Positions 23,701 through 32,736 of a DNA stretch of 37,918 bases are shown here, in pieces. The notes under the pieces were generated by a model that worked only from the letters and a program-made list of their open reading frames with translations, did no database searches and was not told the origin of the DNA. This DNA comes from Xanthobacteraceae bacterium (GTDB lineage Bacteria > Pseudomonadota > Alphaproteobacteria > Rhizobiales > Xanthobacteraceae). Numbering within the stretch: the stretch's first letter is position 1; every line of letters starts with the position of its first letter. The position numbers were made by a program, and so were the translations under genes. The stretch spans positions 1 to 37,918 of the forward strand of contig JAFAXD010000061.1 in NCBI GenBank assembly GCA_019241285.1, written 5' to 3'.

Positions 23701-25932
23701 ATGCTGACGCCGGAGCACATCGTCATCGTCATCGAAGAGAATCACGACAAAGATCAAATCGTTGGAAATCCCAATGCGTCGTATATCAACAACACTCTGA
23801 TAAAGGACGGACTATATTACTCCAACGCGCACGGCACCGATCACCCAAGCCAGCCGAACTATTTGGAACTGTTCGCCGGCGCCAACCCCGGTGTCCAAGG
23901 CGTCAACTCGCCGCTGCAGCAGCATTATCCGGCGGGAGTTGACCCGAACAGTCCGGCCGTCCAGAACGCACTGAACAACGGCGACAACTATAACACGGCC
24001 CAGCCCTTCTCGATTCCAAATCTCGGCGCTGAGTTGTTGGCCGCCGGAAAGAGTTTCGCAGGTTACTCAGAGGGCTTGCCTTCGGCAGGCTTTACCGGTG
24101 CGCAAGCGAACGGGATCAACGGCAACCGCGCCTATGTGGAAAAGCATAATCCCTGGGCGCAGTTCGAAGGGAACGGACCCAATCAATTGCCGGCGTCGAC
24201 AAATCAGCCACTGACCACGTTTCAATCCACGTCCGACTTCGCAAATCTGCCGACCGTGTCGTTCGTTGTCCCCAACGAGTACAACGACATGCACGACACG
24301 GTCAGCAAGGTTGGCCTCTATGCCGACCCCAGCACGCCAGGGTTCGACAAATTCGGCAATCCCGTCAATGACGACAGCACGATTCAAAACGGCGACACCT
24401 GGCTGAGCAACAACATCGAAGCCTATCGCGAGTGGGCGACCACACACAACTCGCTGCTCATCACGGTCTTCGACGAGAACGATTACGATTTCACCAACGC
24501 CAATAACATTCCGCTGGTGATCGACGGCGACCCGAGACTAGTTGAGCCAGGCGTGAACAGCTCCTATGTCAATCACTTCGATCTGTTGAAGACGGTCGAG
24601 AGTTATTATGGCCTGGATCCGACCGGCAAAGCCGCAACCGCCCAGGGCCTACCCCAGAACGGGCAACTGCTGGCCGATCCGATCGTCGGGCCGACACATA
24701 AGTTTCAGCCGTCGAAGGGCGACACACAGCCGGATTCACTAACCATCGGTGACGGGCATCTCTTTGCGGCTTACGGCAATGGCGTCGCGAGCGACGGTAC
24801 GGGAACCGGCACCAGTGAGATCGTCCAATACGATCTCTCCGGCCATATCCAGCACACTTACGACGTGAAGGGCTCGGTCGATGGATTGAAATTTGATCCC
24901 ACGACCGAAAAACTCTGGGCGCTGCAGAACCAGGACGGCAACTCCACGCTGACACTGATCAACCCGGAAACGCACCACGTCTCCAAGCCGCTCGCGTACG
25001 ACGACACGTCCGCGACGCGCGGCTATGACGACGTCGTGTTCCAACACGGCAACGTATTCCTCAGCTATACGAATCCGAATCCGGCCAATCCGAGCGACCC
25101 CGTCATCGTCAAGCTTGACGGCGGGGACCGTCCAAAAGGCGAGCTTGAGACAACCCCTATCCTGACCTTTGGCGCGACCGGCACCAACACGGTGACGCAG
25201 CAGACCGGGCAGATGGTGCCGCTCAACGACCCCGACTCGTTGAAGACGGCGCCCAACGGCGACTTGCTGCTGAGCAGCGGTGATGATGGCACGATCATCG
25301 ATGTCCATGATGCCGGACAGGCAGATCAGAGCGTCAGCTTCACCGAGATCGTCGACAGCATGGGCAATCGCGTCAAGGGACTTGACGACGTGATCAAGAC
25401 CGACGCCAAATCTGGCACGTTCTATCTCAGCGACACGACAACAAACACGATCGAGTCGTTTCATGTCAGCAACTTGAACCCGAATGACTATTACGCCTCC
25501 GTCTCTAGCCTGGGCGGATTCGGGCAAGTCGACCCGAGCACGGGCCAGTTCCAGCTACTGCTTGCGGCTCCCGGAGCGCACGGCTTGGCCTTTGTGCCGG
25601 ACGGTGGGAGCGGATCCGGAGACCACGACCATGGGGATGGGTCGCACGGGCACGACTTGAGCGACCTCATTTTTGATTCCGCTGGCAACGGGCTCCCGTC
25701 CACGGCTCAGTCGAGCAACAATGGTTTTGGGTCAAGCGCAGGCTGGTGGCGCCCTGCTGCAAACAATGGACCGTCATTTCCCCAAGCAATCGGGTCGGAT
25801 GTGTCAAGCATGGCGGAGGCTTTCCGTCCTGCGAGCGCCGATGCGGTGGCTTTGGGTGGTGGGGATAGGGGGTTCATCTTGCCCCCGTCTCAGCCTATTC
25901 CTTCGCAGCTTGGTATCCTCCACCACACATAG
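23701..25932 (+). CDS. Phosphoesterase (acid phosphatase AcpA/PLC-like) fused to a beta-propeller
   Basis: 743 residues. Residues 5-310 are a phosphoesterase of the PF04185 group: IVIVIEENHD, the HPSQPNY motif (48-54) with the probable catalytic Ser50, FDENDYD (257-263) and NHFDLLKTVESYY with a metal-binding His292. Residues about 335-640 repeat beta-strand units such as DSLTIGDGHLFAAYGNG, KFDPTTEKLWALQ and DSLKTAPNGDLLLSSGDDGT, as in YncE/SMP-30-like propellers. A His/Asp/Gly-rich stretch (GDHDHGDGSHGHD, about 655-668) and a low-complexity tail follow. No Sec or Tat signal is visible; a TGA lies nine codons before the ATG in frame, and a gaggga site supports that ATG. Export by type I secretion or a cytoplasmic role are the alternatives. 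The upstream 23520-23700 stretch is AT-rich. Confidence 0.8.
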   Translation: MLTPEHIVIVIEENHDKDQIVGNPNASYINNTLIKDGLYYSNAHGTDHPSQPNYLELFAGANPGVQGVNSPLQQHYPAGVDPNSPAVQNALNNGDNYNTAQPFSIPNLGAELLAAGKSFAGYSEGLPSAGFTGAQANGINGNRAYVEKHNPWAQFEGNGPNQLPASTNQPLTTFQSTSDFANLPTVSFVVPNEYNDMHDTVSKVGLYADPSTPGFDKFGNPVNDDSTIQNGDTWLSNNIEAYREWATTHNSLLITVFDENDYDFTNANNIPLVIDGDPRLVEPGVNSSYVNHFDLLKTVESYYGLDPTGKAATAQGLPQNGQLLADPIVGPTHKFQPSKGDTQPDSLTIGDGHLFAAYGNGVASDGTGTGTSEIVQYDLSGHIQHTYDVKGSVDGLKFDPTTEKLWALQNQDGNSTLTLINPETHHVSKPLAYDDTSATRGYDDVVFQHGNVFLSYTNPNPANPSDPVIVKLDGGDRPKGELETTPILTFGATGTNTVTQQTGQMVPLNDPDSLKTAPNGDLLLSSGDDGTIIDVHDAGQADQSVSFTEIVDSMGNRVKGLDDVIKTDAKSGTFYLSDTTTNTIESFHVSNLNPNDYYASVSSLGGFGQVDPSTGQFQLLLAAPGAHGLAFVPDGGSGSGDHDHGDGSHGHDLSDLIFDSAGNGLPSTAQSSNNGFGSSAGWWRPAANNGPSFPQAIGSDVSSMAEAFRPASADAVALGGGDRGFILPPSQPIPSQLGILHHT

Positions 25933-25952
25933 AACGGCCGTCCCTCTGGCCT

Positions 25953-25977
25953 CCCCGGGCAGATCGACTGCCCGGGG
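25953..25977. terminator. Probable terminator hairpin after the phosphoesterase gene
   Basis: A perfect 10-base-pair GC-rich stem (ccccgggcag / ctgcccgggg) with a 5-base loop starts 21 bases after the stop codon. No T-run follows, so it may be a strong pause or a 3'-end stabiliser. Confidence 0.6.
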
Positions 25978-26040
25978 CTCGCGAGCTCCCTTAAAGTCAT
26001 CGCGTCTGGTAGACCACGTTCTAGAGACGCGGTTGCCCAG

Positions 26041-27018
26041 ATGGAATTGCCACCCCTGTTGCGACGAAATGTTGATCGGGCGCTGAGCGGCGTCCGGCTT
26101 GCCGATCTTGCCGCCGCGGCTGCGGCGCTGTCGCAGCGTTATCGCGATGAACATCACGATAATGAGCTCCACGTCCGCAGTGAGCGCGATGCGCTCGCTT
26201 ATCTTGCTGTCCGGCTGCCGGCAACCTACGCGGCGGTGCGCGCCAGCTTTGCAGCGGTCGCGCAAGCGCGTCCCGATTTTGCGCCAAAAACACTACTCGA
26301 CGTTGGCGCAGGACCTGGAACCGCGTTGTGGGCGGCCGCGGATTGTTGGCCCGATATTGCCGACGCAATGCTGCTCGAAGCGAGTTCGATTTTTCGCAGC
26401 TGCGGGGAGGCGCTCGCGCGCGGGGTAGAATTGCCGCGGCTGAGTTGGCGCGTAGCTGACATTGCGACCGGCGCGATCGATTCGCCGGCCTGTGATGTCG
26501 TTAGCCTGGCGTATGTGCTGAATGAGCTTGCACCCGCGGTCCGGGAACAAGTTCTGAAGCGGCTCTGGGACGTGACCGCCGACACGCTGGTCATTGTCGA
26601 ACCGGGAACGCCCGCCGGTTGGGAGCGCGTTCTCGCGGCCCGCCGGCAGCTGATTGACGCCGGCGCGCATGTGCTCGCGCCATGTCCGCACGCGTGCGCT
26701 TGCCCGTTGCAGGAACCCGACTGGTGCCACTTCGCTGAGCGCGTCGCCCGCTCGCGCCTGCATCGGCTGGCCAAGGAAGCAGAGGTCCCCTGGGAGGACG
26801 AGAAATTCAGCTACGTGGCGCTCTCGCGCACGCCCGCCGTGGTTGCTGCGCCGCGCGTCATCGCGCGCCCCCGCAAGGGCAGCGGGCGGGTTACACTGAA
26901 GCTCTGCCGTTCTGATGGATCTGCGGGTGAAACGCTATTTTCGCGTCGCGACGGCAATGCGTTCAAGCGCGCATGGCGCAGCGATTGGGGATCTCAAATC
27001 GATCTCGATACGCGTTAG
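26041..27018 (+). CDS. Rsm22-like ribosomal small-subunit methyltransferase family protein
   Basis: 325 residues. A Rossmann SAM-binding motif is in TLLDVGAGPGTALWAA; catalytic-region and post-motifs include LAYVLNELAPAVREQVLKRL and LVIVEPGTPAGW. The cysteine cluster CPHACACP...WCHF (residues about 218-235) is the probable iron-sulfur site of the Rsm22 family, related to mitochondrial Rsm22/METTL17, which is needed for small ribosomal subunit assembly. Methyltransferase activity is not certain for all members. The ATG at 26041 follows the upstream hairpin by about 63 bases. Single gene. Confidence 0.85.
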   Translation: MELPPLLRRNVDRALSGVRLADLAAAAAALSQRYRDEHHDNELHVRSERDALAYLAVRLPATYAAVRASFAAVAQARPDFAPKTLLDVGAGPGTALWAAADCWPDIADAMLLEASSIFRSCGEALARGVELPRLSWRVADIATGAIDSPACDVVSLAYVLNELAPAVREQVLKRLWDVTADTLVIVEPGTPAGWERVLAARRQLIDAGAHVLAPCPHACACPLQEPDWCHFAERVARSRLHRLAKEAEVPWEDEKFSYVALSRTPAVVAAPRVIARPRKGSGRVTLKLCRSDGSAGETLFSRRDGNAFKRAWRSDWGSQIDLDTR

Positions 27019-27158
27019 CGTTGTGTGCCTCGTCGCGATATATCCTGAGCATATCTAACAGTAGGCCATTTATAATTGTTTCAAACGGAATCGCTGCCTA
27101 GAATGACGCGCTCACAGGTGCGCCGGCTCTGTTGAAGCGATGAACGGAGCGTTTCCGC

Positions 27159-28136
27159 ATGGCCCTGGGCTTCGTGCGCCTGTTCGGCGTCGCGTTGTGT
27201 CTGCTGTCGCCGGCCTTCCTGGCCGCGCAAGACGTTTATCCAAATCGGCCGATCACCATGGTTGTGACGTTTGCGCCGGGCGGATCATCGGACGTGCTCG
27301 CGCGCACGGCGGCGGCGGCGCTGTCCTCCGGTCTCGGCGAGCAAGTGGTGGTCGATAACCGGCCTGGGGCAGGTGGCCACATCGGGGCCGCCGTGGTCGC
27401 GCACGCAGTCCCGGATGGGTACACGATCCTGTTTGGCACCAACGGGACGCTCGGCATCGGCCCCGCGATCTACGCTGAGCTCAGCTACAATCCCGAGCGC
27501 GACCTCGCGCCGGTCGGGCTTCTGCACACTTTGCCGCAATTGCTGATCGTCAACCCGTCAGTGCCAGCGAAGGATGTGTTGGAGCTGATCGACTATGCCC
27601 GGCGCAATCCCGGTGCGCTGTCGTTTGCTTCATCGGGGATGGGAGCGGCCTCGCATCTTGCCGGCGAATTGCTCAAACAGCAGGCCAAGATCGATATCGT
27701 CCACATTCCCTATAAAGGCGGTGGTGCCGCGGTCGCCGATCTCATTTCGGGCCGCGTGTCGATGATGCTGGAGACGATACCCAACGCGCTCCCTCTGGTG
27801 CGCAGCGGCCAGATGCGAGCCATCGGGGTCACCACCAAGGAGCGCTCCGCGCTGGCGCCGGACATCCCCAGCCTTGCCGAAACAGGGCTGCCCGATTTCG
27901 ACGTCAGTGCCTGGACGGGATTGTTTGCACCCGCCGGCACGCCTGACACCATTATCGAGCGCCTGAACGCCGAGACCCGCAAGATCGCCGGTGAGCAGGA
28001 CTATGTCGCGCAGATCCACACGATGGGGACGGACGTGGCGAGCTCAAGCCCCGACGCCTTCGGCAAGTTTGTCAGTGATGATGTCGACCGGTGGAGCGCC
28101 GTTATTCGCAAGGCCGGTATTCCGCAAATCGAATGA
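27159..28136 (+). CDS. Tripartite tricarboxylate transporter substrate-binding protein (Bug family)
   Basis: 325 residues: a signal peptide (1 to about 24), then the Bug signature YPNRPITMVVTFAPGGSSDV, GAGGHIGAAVVA, the hinge GTNGTLGIGPAI, VHIPYKGGGAAVADLISGRV and a C-terminal helical lobe. Bug proteins are periplasmic binding proteins that capture carboxylates such as citrate or aromatic acids. They are hugely expanded in some proteobacteria and often lack partner permeases; no TctA/TctB genes are present here. The ATG at 27159 has a ggag site. It is co-transcribed with the TauD-type dioxygenase 36 bases downstream, which suggests it binds that enzyme's substrate. Confidence 0.92.
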   Translation: MALGFVRLFGVALCLLSPAFLAAQDVYPNRPITMVVTFAPGGSSDVLARTAAAALSSGLGEQVVVDNRPGAGGHIGAAVVAHAVPDGYTILFGTNGTLGIGPAIYAELSYNPERDLAPVGLLHTLPQLLIVNPSVPAKDVLELIDYARRNPGALSFASSGMGAASHLAGELLKQQAKIDIVHIPYKGGGAAVADLISGRVSMMLETIPNALPLVRSGQMRAIGVTTKERSALAPDIPSLAETGLPDFDVSAWTGLFAPAGTPDTIIERLNAETRKIAGEQDYVAQIHTMGTDVASSSPDAFGKFVSDDVDRWSAVIRKAGIPQIE

Positions 28137-28172
28137 GCGCCGCGGCGCGCGTCGTAGTCTCTGGAGGACGCC

Positions 28173-28985
28173 ATGAATTATGAAACCATCACTGTCGAGC
28201 CGGTCTCGCCGCATATCGGCGCGGAGATCGGCAATGTCGATCTGACGCGGCCGCTTTCCAACAAGCAAGTCGAAGAATTGCACCGTGCATTCATTCAGCA
28301 CCAGGTCATATTCTTCCGCGACCAGAAGATCAGCTTCGATGATCAGATCCGGCTTGGCCGTTATTTCGGCCCGCTCGGGTCGCATGTCGGCAAGTCGACA
28401 ATCAGCAAGACGACCGATAATCCCTACGTGCGGAAATTCCACTATGACGAAAAATCGACGCAGGTCTCCGGCGAGAATTTTCATAGTGACCAATCGTGTG
28501 CGGAGATCCCGCCCCTCGGCAGCATTCTGTACAACCACACGGTGCCTCCGGACGGCGGTGGCGACACCATGTTCGCGAGCATGTATGCGGCCTACGATGC
28601 GCTGTCCCCGCGGATGAAAACCTATCTGTCGGGGCTTACCGCGACCCATGACGGCACGCGCGTATTCGGTCCCGGCACGCCGGTTTCGGTCCACCCGGTG
28701 ATCACCAAGCATCCGGTCACGGGCAAAAAGGTGATTTACGTCAATACGGACTTCACCGCGAAGATCAATGAGCTGCCGGCGCTCGAGGGTGAGCGCGTGT
28801 TGCGATTCCTGATCGACCACTGCAACAAGCCGGAATGGACCTGCCGCTTCCGCTGGCGCGCGCATTCGATCGCGTTCTGGGACAACCGCTGCACGCACCA
28901 CAAAGCGATCTGGGATTATTGGCCGAATGTTCGTTCCGGCTATCGTATCCAAATCGAGGGAACCGCTCCGCCCGAAGCGGGCTAA
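28173..28985 (+). CDS. TauD/TfdA family Fe(II)/2-oxoglutarate dioxygenase
   Basis: 270 residues. The iron-binding facial triad is seen: His104-Ser-Asp106 in NFHSDQS and His243 in WDNRCTHHKA. Arg258 in SGYRIQIEG should bind 2-oxoglutarate. The N-terminal GAEIGNVDL and HQVIFFRDQ are typical. Known relatives release sulfite from taurine or cleave 2,4-D and other ethers; the substrate of this one is unknown. It follows the Bug binding protein after 36 bases and has a ggagg site. A complete pathway is not present nearby. Confidence 0.9.
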   Translation: MNYETITVEPVSPHIGAEIGNVDLTRPLSNKQVEELHRAFIQHQVIFFRDQKISFDDQIRLGRYFGPLGSHVGKSTISKTTDNPYVRKFHYDEKSTQVSGENFHSDQSCAEIPPLGSILYNHTVPPDGGGDTMFASMYAAYDALSPRMKTYLSGLTATHDGTRVFGPGTPVSVHPVITKHPVTGKKVIYVNTDFTAKINELPALEGERVLRFLIDHCNKPEWTCRFRWRAHSIAFWDNRCTHHKAIWDYWPNVRSGYRIQIEGTAPPEAG

Positions 28986-29053
28986 TCGCCGGCGGAAACA
29001 CCCAAATCTCTGGCTGAAGGGAAACAATTTGCTGCGTCGTTGATTGAACCCTC

Positions 29054-29338
29054 ATGAAGCCGGTTCTCATCCTCGTTGCTGCCGTTTTGGCGCTCTCGCC
29101 GTCGCTGGCGGGCGCGCATCCGCAGCAGTCTCGCCAGGGTCATGCGCACGGCAGGCACGCCTTGGCTTACGCGTATGCCCAGCCTCGCGCGGCGCCGGCC
29201 CGACGCAGTGCCTCGTCGTGGCGCGGTCCGGATCCTTCCTATGGGCCCGGCACCCCCGCGTTTCGCTGGTATCAGTCACACGGCCGATGCGTCATCGACG
29301 AAGGTTATGGCCGTTACAGCTTCTGCGATGAGTTCTGA
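29054..29338 (+). CDS. Small secreted protein (hypothetical)
   Basis: 94 residues: a signal peptide (MKPVLILVAAVLALSPSLAG, cleavage near AHP), a His/Gln/Arg/Ala-rich middle, and a C-terminal motif SHGRCVIDEGYGRYSFCDEF whose two cysteines could form a disulfide in the periplasm. Similar small exported proteins with a GRCVxDEGxGRxxxC end occur in Bradyrhizobium-like genomes without assigned function. No strong ribosome site; single gene. Confidence 0.7.
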   Translation: MKPVLILVAAVLALSPSLAGAHPQQSRQGHAHGRHALAYAYAQPRAAPARRSASSWRGPDPSYGPGTPAFRWYQSHGRCVIDEGYGRYSFCDEF

Positions 29339-29418
29339 GCCCCTTCGACTTGGGCCGAAAACAAACCGTCTCATACTGGCGGGAGCGGACCTGAGTGCAT
29401 CAAAACACATAAAGCTCA

Positions 29419-30291
29419 ATGCAGAAGCCCATCCAACCCGCGGCTGAAGACGAGCAGACGTTCAGTCCTGCGGCTAAACTCGACGGTCTTTCCGAGCATC
29501 AGAAACAAGAAGTGGAATCTCAGAGCCGGCCTAATGCCGCGCTCATTCATGAAACGGTGCGCGCGGAGGGCGAGAGCGAGCTGGAGCGGGCGGTTTGGGC
29601 GCTGGCCCTCTCGGGACTTGCCGCCGGGTTGTCCATGGGGTTCTCGCTCCTGGTTCAGGGCAAGCTCCACGCGGTCCTTGCGGGGACTGAAGCGCAGCCG
29701 CTTATCGCTCCGCTAGGCTATACGGTCGGATTTTTGATCGTCGTTCTCGGCCGGCAGCAACTCTTCACGGAGAATACACTCACGCCGATTCTGCCGCTTT
29801 TGTACAACCGCGACCTGACGACGCTGGGGCGCGTGGCCCGGTTGTGGGTTGTGGTGCTGGTCAGCAACACAGTGGGCACCTTTCTGTTCGCGTCCGCACT
29901 CGCGCACGCTGGGGTTTTTGACCAGGAGGCCATGCGAGCTTTCACCGACGTGAGCCGGCCAACTCTAGAAGGCGGATTTTCCGTCACGCTCATGCGTGCG
30001 GTGCTGGCCGGCTGGCTCATTGCCTTGATGGTCTGGTTGTTGCCGGCGACCGAAGGCTCTCGTCCGATGGTGATTCTGATCATCACCTACGTGGTCGGCC
30101 TCTGTGGGCTCGCCCACATCATCGCCGGCTCTGTCGAATGCGCGTTTCTGGTCGCAACCGGCGCCGCTTCCTGGCATCAGTACCTGATGGTCTTCTACGC
30201 ACCAACGTTGCTCGGCAATATTTTGGGAGGCGTGGCGCTGGTCGCAGTTCTCAATTATGGCCAGGTCGCGCCCGAGATTGGACACTCCTGA
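29419..30291 (+). CDS. Formate/nitrite transporter (FNT) family membrane protein, YfdC-like
   Basis: 290 residues. A hydrophilic N-terminus of about 50 residues (with LDGLSEHQKQEVESQSRPNA) is followed by about six membrane helices: ALSGLAAGLSMGFSLLVQGK, LGYTVGFLIVVLGRQQLFTE, RLWVVVLVSNTVGTFLF and later segments, with HIIAGSVECAFLVATGAASW as the typical late FNT motif. The FNT family forms pentameric channels for small anions (formate, nitrite, hydrosulfide). The long N-terminus and the QLFTENTLTP segment match the YfdC branch, whose substrate is unknown. Single gene, convergent with PPK2. Confidence 0.88.
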   Translation: MQKPIQPAAEDEQTFSPAAKLDGLSEHQKQEVESQSRPNAALIHETVRAEGESELERAVWALALSGLAAGLSMGFSLLVQGKLHAVLAGTEAQPLIAPLGYTVGFLIVVLGRQQLFTENTLTPILPLLYNRDLTTLGRVARLWVVVLVSNTVGTFLFASALAHAGVFDQEAMRAFTDVSRPTLEGGFSVTLMRAVLAGWLIALMVWLLPATEGSRPMVILIITYVVGLCGLAHIIAGSVECAFLVATGAASWHQYLMVFYAPTLLGNILGGVALVAVLNYGQVAPEIGHS

Positions 30292-30320
30292 CAACCTGCC
30301 TCAGACGCGTAGGTTTGCGG

Positions 30321-31190
30321 TCAGCCATGCTTGGCGCTCGGTGCGCGCTTCGCTTTGACCCCGGCGCGTACGGCGGCGTGATATTTCCGGCGGATGTCGG
30401 CGAGATCGACGCGCGTTGGCGGCAGTTTCAGGCTCATCTCGTCCATTGTGTCGGCGATGATCTGCGAGACCGCCAGGTTGCGAAACCATTTATGGTTTGA
30501 CGGGATGATGTACCAAGGCGCGTTCTTCTTGCTCGTCGAAGCCAGCGCGTCCTCGTATGCCTCCACATACGCGGGCCAGAGCTTGCGTTCGGAATAGTCG
30601 CTCTCGCTGATTTTCCAGCGCCGCGACGGGTCGTCGAGCCTTTGCGCGAAGCGGGAGAGCTGCTCCTCTGGGCTGATATGCAGATAGAATTTCAAGACGC
30701 GCGTACCGTTGGCGGCGAGCATGCCTTCGAAGTCGTTGATCAGGTCGTAGCGTTTCGACCACACCGACTTCGGTACCAGCTTGTGTACGCGCACCACCAG
30801 CACATCCTCATAGTGTGAGCGGTTGAAGATCACGATCTCGCCCTTGCCTGGCGTATGCTGGTGCACACGCCAGAGGAAATCGTGGGCAGCCTCGCTTGGA
30901 CTGGGTTGCTTGAAACCAATGACGGAGGTGCCCTGCGGGTTCACCCCGCTGAACACATGTCTGATAGTCCCATCCTTGCCGGCGGCATCGAGGGCCTGCA
31001 ACACGACAAGGAGGGATTGCTGACCATCCGCGTAGAGGAGGTACTGCAGCTTGTCCATGCGCTCGCGATGCTTCTCGATGTCGGGGACCGCCTTCGCATG
31101 CGTCTCATGTTCGCCCGTGTAGGACGGATCGATCTTCGCCAGGTGGACCTTCGCACCGGGTTGAACAACAAATTTCTTGCGATAGTCCAT
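30321..31190 (-). CDS. Polyphosphate kinase 2 family protein
   Basis: 289 residues. Walker A is LDAAGKDG (67-74), the second motif is FNRSHYEDVLVVRVH (from 122), and the lid region is RLDDPSRRWKISESDYSER. These residues define the PPK2 family, which moves phosphate between polyphosphate and nucleoside mono- or diphosphates and so can regenerate ATP or GTP under phosphate or energy stress. Length and single domain fit class I or III PPK2; the class cannot be fixed from motifs alone. A gggagg site precedes the ATG. It begins 13 bases after the stop of the P-type ATPase remnant. Confidence 0.9.
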   Translation of the reverse strand: MDYRKKFVVQPGAKVHLAKIDPSYTGEHETHAKAVPDIEKHRERMDKLQYLLYADGQQSLLVVLQALDAAGKDGTIRHVFSGVNPQGTSVIGFKQPSPSEAAHDFLWRVHQHTPGKGEIVIFNRSHYEDVLVVRVHKLVPKSVWSKRYDLINDFEGMLAANGTRVLKFYLHISPEEQLSRFAQRLDDPSRRWKISESDYSERKLWPAYVEAYEDALASTSKKNAPWYIIPSNHKWFRNLAVSQIIADTMDEMSLKLPPTRVDLADIRRKYHAAVRAGVKAKRAPSAKHG

Positions 31191-31203
31191 ACGAAGCCTC
31201 CCG

Positions 31204-31599
31204 TTATGCTGCGGCCAGGCGCCCGAGTTCTTGATTGACCAACTGCATGCTCTTTGCCTGTCGCGCGGTGTGATAGGCGCTGAAACGCTCGGTGATCAAG
31301 CGAGCCCCGCCGAGGACGAGCATCCAGGCAATGTTGTAGGCCCAGATCCAACCGATCAGGGACCAGGAGATCGCCGGGACAAGCAGACCGAGCCCGCACA
31401 TCAGGACCGCGATGGCCTGTGTCAGAAGGATGGCAACGAAACGCGGCGCCGCTGGAAACGGCAGCAGGAAGAACCAGCGCTCCGTGCGGGTGACGAACAG
31501 CAGCAAGTGGCCACCAGCGACCAATTGCAGAAACATGACGGTTTGCAGCTGGCCGGTGGTGGTGAGTCCGAAACGACAATCCCGAGCAATCGGCACGAC
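31204..31599 (-). pseudogene. P-type H+-ATPase remnant (C-terminal part)
   Basis: About 131 codons remain, from a boundary near 31599 to the TAA at 31204. They read LQTVMFLQLVAGGHLLLFVTR, FVAILLTQAIAVLMCGLGLL, WSLIGWIWAYNIAWMLV and a charged tail, the last membrane helices of plasma-membrane H+-ATPase-like P-type pumps, which are normally about 800 residues. The phosphorylation (DKTGT), nucleotide-binding and N-terminal membrane parts are absent; the sequence upstream is the 3' end of the NicO gene in another frame. A GTG just beyond the remnant might restart translation, so a short membrane peptide could still be made. Most likely a deletion relic. Confidence 0.7.
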
Positions 31600-31610
31600 G
31601 AGGTGGGCCA

Positions 31611-32711
31611 CTATGCGCCGAACAAGCGTTCGGTCGCCATATAGCCCATGAGGAGCAAGAGACCGAACAGGACGACCACAAGCGATGCGCCGAGTTCCAG
31701 CCCCCGCAATGCCACACCCCCGATCCCGCTGCGCAAGCCGGCGAGCCTCCGCGCGACCGAACCCGCTGCGACTGCGAATGTCGCAATGGCCGCCACGGTG
31801 AGCGCGGTTCCGATGCCCATGACAAAGGTCGACACCACGCCCAGCCAGAACAGCCCTTGGGCAAGGGCGAACACGAGAAGCAGGATGGCGCCCGAACACG
31901 GCCGCAGGCCGACAGCCAGGATGGCACCCACCCCGCGTCGCCAGCCGCCTGGTCCGGACAGAAGCTGCGGCTGCGGGCCATGCGCATGGCCGCAGCCACT
32001 ACACACGGCGTGCTCGTGCGCGTGGATGGGGTGATGATCATGATGGTGATCGTGGTCGCGGGCGCAGGCGACAGCGCCGTCGGCGTGCCCGAAATGATCA
32101 TGGTGAGAAGTGTAATCCGGCAGCTTGGCAGAGTTGTAGCCGTGCAGCTCCATCAGGAAGCCTCGTCCCTTCATCCAGCACAAGCGCAAGCCGACGGCGA
32201 CGATCAGGCAATAGCTCGCGATCTCGACGGCGCGGGCCGCTTGCGTCATGGTCGCCGCCGTCCCGCCGAGGATAGCTGCAAAAATCCCGACGATCACAAC
32301 GGCGGCGAGCGCTTGGATCAGCGCCGATGCGAACGAGAGGGCAATGCCGCGCCGCCAGGTCTCGCCGTTGGCGATGAGATATGACGAGATCACCGCCTTA
32401 CCATGCCCAGGCCCGGCTGCATGAAAGATACCGTAAGTGAAAGACAGACCGAGCAGGGCGTAGACGGCAGTTCCGTTGGTCTTGGAAGCGCGGATCATAC
32501 CGCTGAAGTCGCGATAGTAGGCAGCCTGCTTCGTCAGCACCCAGCCGAGCAGTCCGCCTTCGTCAGGAGGTGCGAAATGCGGGGCACGTCCGACACCAAA
32601 CGCGCCTTGCGCGCATGTGACATCGATGCCGGCGCAGAGCACACAGGCCGCAACCGCCAGCACAGCGATGATGAAGATGACCGCATCATTTCGGTTGGAA
32701 TTGAACAACAT
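31611..32711 (-). CDS. NicO/RcnA-type nickel/cobalt transporter
   Basis: 366 residues with a probable signal or first helix (11-30), then about six membrane helices. Motifs are YGIFHAAGPGHGKAVISSYL, the long His-rich loop (HHDHFGHADG, DHDHHHDHH, HAHEHAVCSGCGHAHG, about residues 203-245) and VGLRPCSGAILLLVFALAQG. The family covers both nickel/cobalt uptake (NicO, HupN-like) and efflux (RcnA). Position at the end of a TonB operon favours uptake of metal brought into the periplasm, but an efflux role is not excluded. The ATG has a G-rich site. It follows DUF1007 after 25 bases. Confidence 0.9.
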   Translation of the reverse strand: MLFNSNRNDAVIFIIAVLAVAACVLCAGIDVTCAQGAFGVGRAPHFAPPDEGGLLGWVLTKQAAYYRDFSGMIRASKTNGTAVYALLGLSFTYGIFHAAGPGHGKAVISSYLIANGETWRRGIALSFASALIQALAAVVIVGIFAAILGGTAATMTQAARAVEIASYCLIVAVGLRLCWMKGRGFLMELHGYNSAKLPDYTSHHDHFGHADGAVACARDHDHHHDHHPIHAHEHAVCSGCGHAHGPQPQLLSGPGGWRRGVGAILAVGLRPCSGAILLLVFALAQGLFWLGVVSTFVMGIGTALTVAAIATFAVAAGSVARRLAGLRSGIGGVALRGLELGASLVVVLFGLLLLMGYMATERLFGA

Positions 32712-32736
32712 GTTGTTGGCCCCCCCAAAGTCCTAC

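Noticed and set aside
30941-32101. 386-codon minus frame across the PPK2, ATPase remnant and NicO
   Set aside because: Overlaps three better-supported features in another frame and is full of low-complexity Ser/Arg.
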